Source of the DNA: Bacillota bacterium
GTDB lineage: Bacteria > Bacillota > Limnochordia > DTU087
DNA length: 37,219 bases
Assembly (NCBI GenBank): GCA_012839845.1
Contig: DUMM01000079.1
Coordinates: 1 to 37,219, forward strand
Direction of reading: 5' to 3'
The position numbers were made by a program, and so were the translations under genes. Each line of letters begins with the position of its first letter. Position 1 is the first letter of the stretch. Positions 32,695 through 37,219 of the stretch are shown here, in pieces. A model generated the notes under the pieces. It did not search any database. It was not told where the DNA came from and was given only the letters and a program-made list of their open reading frames with translations.

Positions 32695-32827
32695 TTACTA
32701 TCGGCCGGAGACAGTCGGTGTCTGTTCAGACTTAAAGGGTTAACCCGCCAACCGAGGCTGGAGGTAAAGCGCCGCTTGTTTTTCTGCGTGCTAAGGCCCT
32801 CTAGATCTGTCTCTAGGGGCTTTTTTC
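32695..32827 (+). ncRNA. Ribosomal L10 leader with terminator-like hairpin
   Basis: Between rplA and rplJ the conserved core of the L10(L12)4-binding leader is visible: ggagacagtcggtg, then the accgaggctgg side strand. It is followed by a terminator-like stem (aaggccctctaga / tctaggggctttttt, 32793-32827, one bulged C). Excess L10-L12 is known to bind this RNA and lower rplJL expression. The terminator suggests transcription attenuation in this organism, as in Bacillus. Confidence 0.8.
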
Positions 32828-32861
32828 GTTGTCGGCAGCACGAGGAATGGAGGTGAGTAGA

Positions 32862-33389
32862 GTGGCAAGACCAGAAAAGGTAGCTGTAGTTGAGGAACTG
32901 AAGGACAAACTCACCCGGGCACAGGCAGTTGTGCTAACAGATTACCGCGGCTTGAACGTTCAAGATATTACAGAGCTTCGGAAGCGGCTGAGGCAAGCAG
33001 GAGTAGAGTACAAGGTAGTCAAGAACACCTTGACCACCCGTGCAGCCAATGAGGTTAATTTGCCTGAGCTCAGCCAGTATCTGACCGGACCAACCGCCAT
33101 CGCCTTCGGATATGAGGAGCCGGTGTCTGTGGCCAAGATATTGAGTGAATTCGCCCGCGATCATAAGGAATTGGAGATCAAGGGTGGAATTTTGGAAGGC
33201 AGAGTCATTGGCGTGGATGAGGTGCAGGCCTTGGCGGAGCTGCCCTCCCGGGAGGAGCTGCTGGCTATGGTGGCCAGGGCGATGCAGGGGCCCATTGCTG
33301 GATTGGCCATTGCTTTGCAGGGTATACTGCGCAGCTTAGCGTACGCTTTGAACGCTGTGCGTGAACAGAAGGAGGGTGCCGGTGCTTAA
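32862..33389 (+). CDS. rplJ: Ribosomal protein L10 (uL10)
   Basis: 175 aa stalk base protein: VARPEKVAVVEELKDKLTRAQAVVLTDYRGL, LRQAGVEYKVVKNTL, and a C-terminal helix that docks L7/L12 dimers. GTG 32862, 7 nt after ggaggt, is preferred; the track ORF begins inside the leader terminator. Regulated by the L10 leader just upstream. Confidence 0.96.
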   Translation: MARPEKVAVVEELKDKLTRAQAVVLTDYRGLNVQDITELRKRLRQAGVEYKVVKNTLTTRAANEVNLPELSQYLTGPTAIAFGYEEPVSVAKILSEFARDHKELEIKGGILEGRVIGVDEVQALAELPSREELLAMVARAMQGPIAGLAIALQGILRSLAYALNAVREQKEGAGA

Positions 33390-33503
33390 CTGCAGCCTTA
33401 GATTGGGTTGACAGGCAGGCCCGGCAGCAGTAAGGGCGGCGGGGATTTGGCCGCTGCAGTTTAAAATACGATCTAATAAGGGATTTACGAGGAGGAGACT
33501 AAA
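33390..33503 (+). other. rplJ-rplL intergenic region with long inverted repeat
   Basis: A TTGACA at 33408-33413 has only a poor -10 (taaggg). aactgcagc just past rplJ can pair with gctgcagtt about 60 nt on, enclosing a GC-rich loop and no T-run. It may slow RNAP or RNase and help the higher L12:L10 ratio. No gene seen. Confidence 0.35.
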
Positions 33504-33878
33504 TTGACCAAGGAACAGATTTTGGAAGCCATTGAGAATATGACAGTGTTGGAGCTTTCTGAGCTGGTTAAGGCTATCGAGGATAGGTTCGGCGTTTCCG
33601 CAGCGGCACCTGTAGCAGTGGCTGCTGTGCCCGGTGCTGCGGCTGCTGCTCCGGCGGAAGCTGAGAAGACTGAGTTCGATGTCATCCTCACCAGCGCCGG
33701 AGACAAGAAGATCCAGGTTATCAAGGTTGTCCGGGAGATTACCGGTCTCGGCTTGAAGGAAGCCAAGGACCTGGTAGACGGAGCTCCCAAGCCCATCAAG
33801 GAGGGCGTCTCCAAGGAAGAGGCCGAGGATATCAAGGCCAAGATCGAAGAGGCTGGCGGTACTGTAGAGCTGAAGTAA
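33504..33878 (+). CDS. rplL: Ribosomal protein L7/L12 (bL12)
   Basis: 124 aa: N-terminal dimerisation and L10-binding helices ([26 protein letters not shown]), Ala-rich flexible hinge (~35-55), and C-terminal factor-binding domain [52 protein letters not shown] start 33504 with a gaggaggag SD. Last of the L11-L1-L10-L12 group. Confidence 0.97.
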   Translation: MTKEQILEAIENMTVLELSELVKAIEDRFGVSAAAPVAVAAVPGAAAAAPAEAEKTEFDVILTSAGDKKIQVIKVVREITGLGLKEAKDLVDGAPKPIKEGVSKEEAEDIKAKIEEAGGTVELK

Positions 33879-33899
33879 AGCACGTCACTGGAACCAGAC

Positions 33900-33929
33900 A
33901 CCGGGACGAGGGAGGCTTCTCGTCCCGGT
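33900..33929 (+). terminator. Terminator-like hairpin after rplL
   Basis: Perfect 11-bp stem accgggacgag (33900-33910) / ctcgtcccggt (33919-33929), loop ggaggctt. There is no strong T-run (tcctgcc), so it may be partial or serve mRNA stability. Confidence 0.55.
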
Positions 33930-34026
33930 TCCTGCCAAAGGTAAAGGTAAGTCCGAAATCTACGTCCGTTTACCCCGAGGGGCCTGCACATATAAACTTC
34001 CTGCGAGATGATCTCCGCTTATCACC

Positions 34027-34055
34027 TTGACAGGTGAGAACTGGCATGATACAAT
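34027..34055 (+). promoter_or_regulatory. rpoB promoter P1 (sigma-A)
   Basis: Perfect TTGACA (34027-34032), a 17-nt spacer and TACAAT (34050-34055). It gives a leader of about 275 nt before rpoB. Confidence 0.8.
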
Positions 34056-34334
34056 CAATTAGTGTTATAGTAGGTGTATTGTGCCATAATACAAGACCAA
34101 GCAGTGGCGGCTTACCATTATTTGTCTTCCCAGCGCATATTTGCAGATAAAGAAGTGAATGCTATAAAGTGTGCTTTGCGTTATAGTTATGGCAAGGCTC
34201 GATGGGAAATAACAGGGAGAGGTCTATGCGTCAGCATAGATAGCAGTCTCCCATTTCTTGCTGTAGGGGTTTACCGTCTGCAAGTGGTGGCGCCCTGAGC
34301 TCAGTGGCACAATCCTGAAGGAGAGGTGAACACT
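34056..34334 (+). promoter_or_regulatory. rpoB leader: possible second promoter and branched hairpin
   Basis: TTGCAG (34141-34146), a 16-nt spacer and TATAAA (34163-34168) could be a second promoter. Further on, gggaga (34215-34220) / tctccc (34247-34252) encloses a perfect tctatgc / gcataga stem-loop (34223-34240). The 74-aa ORF at 34074-34298 has no SD and is not called. Confidence 0.5.
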
Positions 34335-37219
34335 TTGGCCGCAGTTGCACAAGTGGGCAAAAGGCAGCAGCGATTGAGTTTTGGCAAGATCCAAGAAGTC
34401 CTCGACATGCCTAATCTCATTGATATCCAGCGGCAGTCCTATGAATGGTTTCTGAAAGAAGGGCTGATGGAAGCCTTTAGGGACATTTCCCCCATCGAGG
34501 ATTTTACCGGCAACCTGGTGCTGGAGTTCATCGATTATTCGCTGGGTGAGCCCAAATACTCCGTGGAGGAGTGCAAGGATAGGGATGTTACCTATGCTGT
34601 TCCTCTAAAGGTGCGGGCAAGGCTGATCAATAAAGAAACCGGTGAAGTGAAGGAACAAGAAGTCTTTATGGGAGACTTCCCGTTGATGACGGAAAACGGG
34701 ACTTTTATTATCAATGGAGCGGAGCGGGTCGTTGTCAGCCAGCTGGTTCGTTCCCCGGGAGTGTATTATGGGAAAGAGGTTCATGCCAGCGGGAAGGTTC
34801 TGTACAATGCCAGCATTATCCCCAATCGGGGCGCCTGGCTGGAGTTTGAGATGGACACCAATGATGTGGTCTATGTCCGCATAGACAGAACCCGAAAGCT
34901 GCCGGTGACTGTGCTGCTCCGGGCCATCGGTTACGGCACTAATGCCCAGCTGATCGAGCTTTTCAATGATGCGCCTGCCCTTGGACCTACATTGGATAAA
35001 GACAGCACCCAGTCAGAAGGGGAAGGGCTCATTGAGATCTACAAACGTCTGCGGCCTGGTGAACCTCCGACTGAAGAATCGGCTAGGAGCCTGTTTGAGA
35101 CCCTCTTCTATGATCCTAAGCGGTACGACCTGGCTGCTGTCGGCCGCTACAAGATGAATAAGAAGCTGAGAATCACTGAGCGGCTGGTGGGGCGGACCCT
35201 GTCTAGACCTGTTGTCCATCCGGAGACCGGCGAGATCTTGGCAGAGGCAAGTACTAGGGTTGACCGCCGGCTTGCGGAGCGGCTCCACGAGGCAGGGGTT
35301 AATGTTGCCTATGTCAGGGGTAAAGATGATGAAGAAATTAAGATCATCGGCAACGGCCAGCCAGCCCATGACGTGCGGGCCCTTACCAGGGAAGATATTG
35401 TCGCCACGGTGGGGTATTTCTTCAATCTCATGGCCGGTGTCGGCACCGTTGACGACATTGATCATCTGGGCAACCGCAGGCTCAAGGCTGTGGGCGAGCT
35501 CTTGCAGAACCAGTTCCGCATCGGGCTTTCTCGGATGGAGCGGGCTGTGCGGGAGCGCATGACAATTCAAGATGTAGATATTATTACGCCCCAGGCACTC
35601 ATCAACATCCGGCCGCTGGTTGCAGCCATCAAGGAGTTCTTCGGCAGCAGTCAGCTGTCCCAATTCATGGACCAAACCAATCCGCTGTCGGAGCTGACCC
35701 ACAAGCGGCGGCTTTCGGCCCTTGGTCCCGGCGGCCTCAGCCGTGAGAGGGCTGGTTTCGAAGTTCGAGACGTGCATCATTCCCACTACGGGCGCATGTG
35801 TCCCATTGAAACCCCTGAGGGACCCAACATCGGGCTCATCGGGTCTTTATGCACTTATGCCCGGATCAACGAGTACGGATTCATCGAAACGCCGTACCGC
35901 CGGGTGGAGAACGGCCGGGTTACCGACGAGGTTGTCTATTTGACAGCCGATGAAGAGGACAACTATGTAATTGCCCAAGCCAACGAGCCGCTGGATGAGG
36001 AGGGGCGGTTTATCCCCTCCCGAGTAACTGTTCGATACATGGACCGAATTCTCCTTGTTCCTTCGGAACAAGTAGATTTCATGGACGTATCGCCGAAGCA
36101 GGTAGTGAGCGTGGCTACCGCTTTGATTCCGTTCCTGGAAAACGATGATGCCTCCCGGGCGCTGATGGGAGCCAACATGCAGCGCCAGGCAGTGCCTCTC
36201 TTGCGTACCGAGTCGCCTTACGTTGGTACCGGTATGGAAGCCAAGACCGCTGTCGATTCGGGTGTTGTGGTGGTTGCCAAGCGCTCAGGAGTGGCAGAGA
36301 GGGTTACGGCCAAGGAAATCGTCATCAGGACCGATGACGGCGGCCGGGATGTGTATCGTCTGAGAAAGTTTGAACGATCCAATCAGGGTACCTGCATCAA
36401 CCAGCGGCCTCTAATCCGCAAAGGCCAGAGGGTTGAAGCTGGAGAGGTTATTGCCGACGGGCCATCGACGGATCACGGCGAGCTGGCCCTGGGGCGGAAT
36501 GTGCTGGTGGCCTTTATGCCCTGGGAGGGCTACAACTTTGAGGATGCCATCTTGATCAGCGAAAGCCTGGTCAAGAACGATACTTTCACATCCATTCACA
36601 TTCAGGAATACGAGGCCCAGGCTCGGGATACAAAGCTGGGTGCAGAGGAAATCACCCGGGATATTCCCAATGTGGGCGAGGATGTCCTGAAGGACCTGGA
36701 TTCTAGAGGCATAGTGCGGATCGGAGCGGAGGTAAGGCCTGGCGATATTTTGGTGGGCAAGGTAACCCCCAAGGGAGAGACTGAGCTGACGGCGGAAGAG
36801 AGGCTGCTGAGGGCGATCTTCGGCGAGAAGGCCCGGGAAGTGCGGGACACGTCCCTTCGGGTTCCCCACGGCGAGGGCGGCATAGTTGTCGATGTGAAGG
36901 TGTTCTCCCGGGATAACGGTGATGAGCTGCCTCCGGGAGTTAACCGCCTGGTGCGGGTATATGTTGCTCAAAAGCGGAAGATCTCCGAGGGCGACAAGAT
37001 GGCCGGGCGTCACGGCAATAAGGGTGTTATTGCCAGGATCTTGCCGGAGGAAGATATGCCTTTCCTTCCCGATGGTCGGCCGGTGGAAATTGTCCTCAAT
37101 CCTTTGGGAGTACCTTCCCGGATGAATATTGGGCAGGTGCTGGAAACCCATTTGGGCTGGGCGGCGGCCGCTTTGGGCCTAAAGGTTGCCAGCCCGGTAT
37201 TTGACGGCGCCGGTGAGAA
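34335..37219 (+). CDS. rpoB: RNA polymerase beta subunit, 3' end beyond window
   Basis: Not in the ORF track because it runs off the window: 961 codons and no stop. TTG 34335 follows ggagaggtg. Readable landmarks: [21 protein letters not shown] near the N-terminus, [16 protein letters not shown], the rifampicin region [51 protein letters not shown], and [20 protein letters not shown] close to the window end. The rifampicin-region residues look wild type. A full subunit is about 1150-1200 aa; rpoC would be expected next. It is under its own strong promoter after the rplL hairpin. Confidence 0.97.
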   Translation, partial: MAAVAQVGKRQQRLSFGKIQEVLDMPNLIDIQRQSYEWFLKEGLMEAFRDISPIEDFTGNLVLEFIDYSLGEPKYSVEECKDRDVTYAVPLKVRARLINKETGEVKEQEVFMGDFPLMTENGTFIINGAERVVVSQLVRSPGVYYGKEVHASGKVLYNASIIPNRGAWLEFEMDTNDVVYVRIDRTRKLPVTVLLRAIGYGTNAQLIELFNDAPALGPTLDKDSTQSEGEGLIEIYKRLRPGEPPTEESARSLFETLFYDPKRYDLAAVGRYKMNKKLRITERLVGRTLSRPVVHPETGEILAEASTRVDRRLAERLHEAGVNVAYVRGKDDEEIKIIGNGQPAHDVRALTREDIVATVGYFFNLMAGVGTVDDIDHLGNRRLKAVGELLQNQFRIGLSRMERAVRERMTIQDVDIITPQALINIRPLVAAIKEFFGSSQLSQFMDQTNPLSELTHKRRLSALGPGGLSRERAGFEVRDVHHSHYGRMCPIETPEGPNIGLIGSLCTYARINEYGFIETPYRRVENGRVTDEVVYLTADEEDNYVIAQANEPLDEEGRFIPSRVTVRYMDRILLVPSEQVDFMDVSPKQVVSVATALIPFLENDDASRALMGANMQRQAVPLLRTESPYVGTGMEAKTAVDSGVVVVAKRSGVAERVTAKEIVIRTDDGGRDVYRLRKFERSNQGTCINQRPLIRKGQRVEAGEVIADGPSTDHGELALGRNVLVAFMPWEGYNFEDAILISESLVKNDTFTSIHIQEYEAQARDTKLGAEEITRDIPNVGEDVLKDLDSRGIVRIGAEVRPGDILVGKVTPKGETELTAEERLLRAIFGEKAREVRDTSLRVPHGEGGIVVDVKVFSRDNGDELPPGVNRLVRVYVAQKRKISEGDKMAGRHGNKGVIARILPEEDMPFLPDGRPVEIVLNPLGVPSRMNIGQVLETHLGWAAAALGLKVASPVFDGAGE

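Noticed and set aside
34074-34298. 74-aa ORF in the rpoB leader
   Set aside because: No SD, composition not protein-like, and it overlaps a hairpin and a possible second promoter.
35013-35786. 257-aa minus ORF within rpoB
   Set aside because: Antisense shadow of rpoB, whose frame here carries the unmistakable rifampicin region.
36411-37151. 246-aa minus ORF within rpoB
   Set aside because: Same reason: shadow of rpoB coding sequence.
1-37219. tRNA/rRNA genes, CRISPR arrays, insertion sequences, prophage genes
   Set aside because: No cloverleaf-like T-arm sequences, regular spacer repeats, transposase or phage motifs were seen by eye; tRNAscan and an IS search would be needed to exclude them fully.

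Overview
The window is the conserved 'str-region' neighbourhood of a spore-forming, moderately GC-rich Bacillota (Clostridia/Limnochordia-type) chromosome. The evidence is the Firmicutes-specific run ctsR-mcsA-mcsB-clpC-radA-disA-carD-yacL-ispD/F ... cysS-mrnC-rlmB-sigH-rpmG-secE-nusG-rplKAJL-rpoB, plus spmA/spmB, sigH, strong Shine-Dalgarno (SD) sequences, frequent GTG/TTG starts and CtsR operators. I cannot name the genus. I saw no tRNA, rRNA, IS element, prophage or CRISPR array.

Layout. 1-6.6 kb (+): an upstream terminator, nadE (its amidase domain lacks the catalytic Cys), a 36-aa zinc-ribbon/rubredoxin-like protein missed by the ORF track, a GT4 glycosyltransferase coupled to a large alkaline-phosphatase-like membrane protein, and a 4Fe-4S protein converging on an orphan ParA (-). 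7.6-9.4 kb: a lone araB. 9.5-11.0 kb (-): a 50-aa protein and spmB/spmA. 11.1-20.5 kb (+): the CtsR stress operon with two CtsR boxes, then radA, disA, carD and a PIN-TRAM protein, punctuated by clear sigma-A promoters and terminators. 20.6-23.7 kb (+): an IspD-IspF fusion, then an RlpA-like and a DUF1002 exported protein. 23.7-26.3 kb (-): a four-gene accessory block comprising comA (phosphosulfolactate synthase), a 35-aa one-TM protein overlapping it, a YeiH-type exporter and a DUF441 membrane protein. It lies where many Firmicutes carry gltX/cysE. 26.4-37.2 kb (+): cysS, mrnC, rlmB, sigH, rpmG, secE, nusG, rplK, rplA, the L10 leader, rplJ, rplL and the 5' four-fifths of rpoB, which runs off the end.

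How the genes fit together. Most of the window is housekeeping: protein quality control (CtsR/McsA/McsB/ClpC), genome integrity and c-di-AMP (RadA, DisA), isoprenoid precursors, and the translation and transcription machinery. The best candidates for something little described are: (i) the comA / micro-membrane-protein / YeiH block, which could make and export sulfolactate or a related sulfonate; (ii) an 11-codon leader ORF with a strong SD overlapping the start of nusG, which has no SD of its own; (iii) a long hairpin that pairs with the rlpA SD; (iv) the Cys-to-Gly change in NadE; and (v) the glycosyltransferase / phosphatase-like membrane protein pair. Functions are assigned from remembered family motifs. 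No database search was run.
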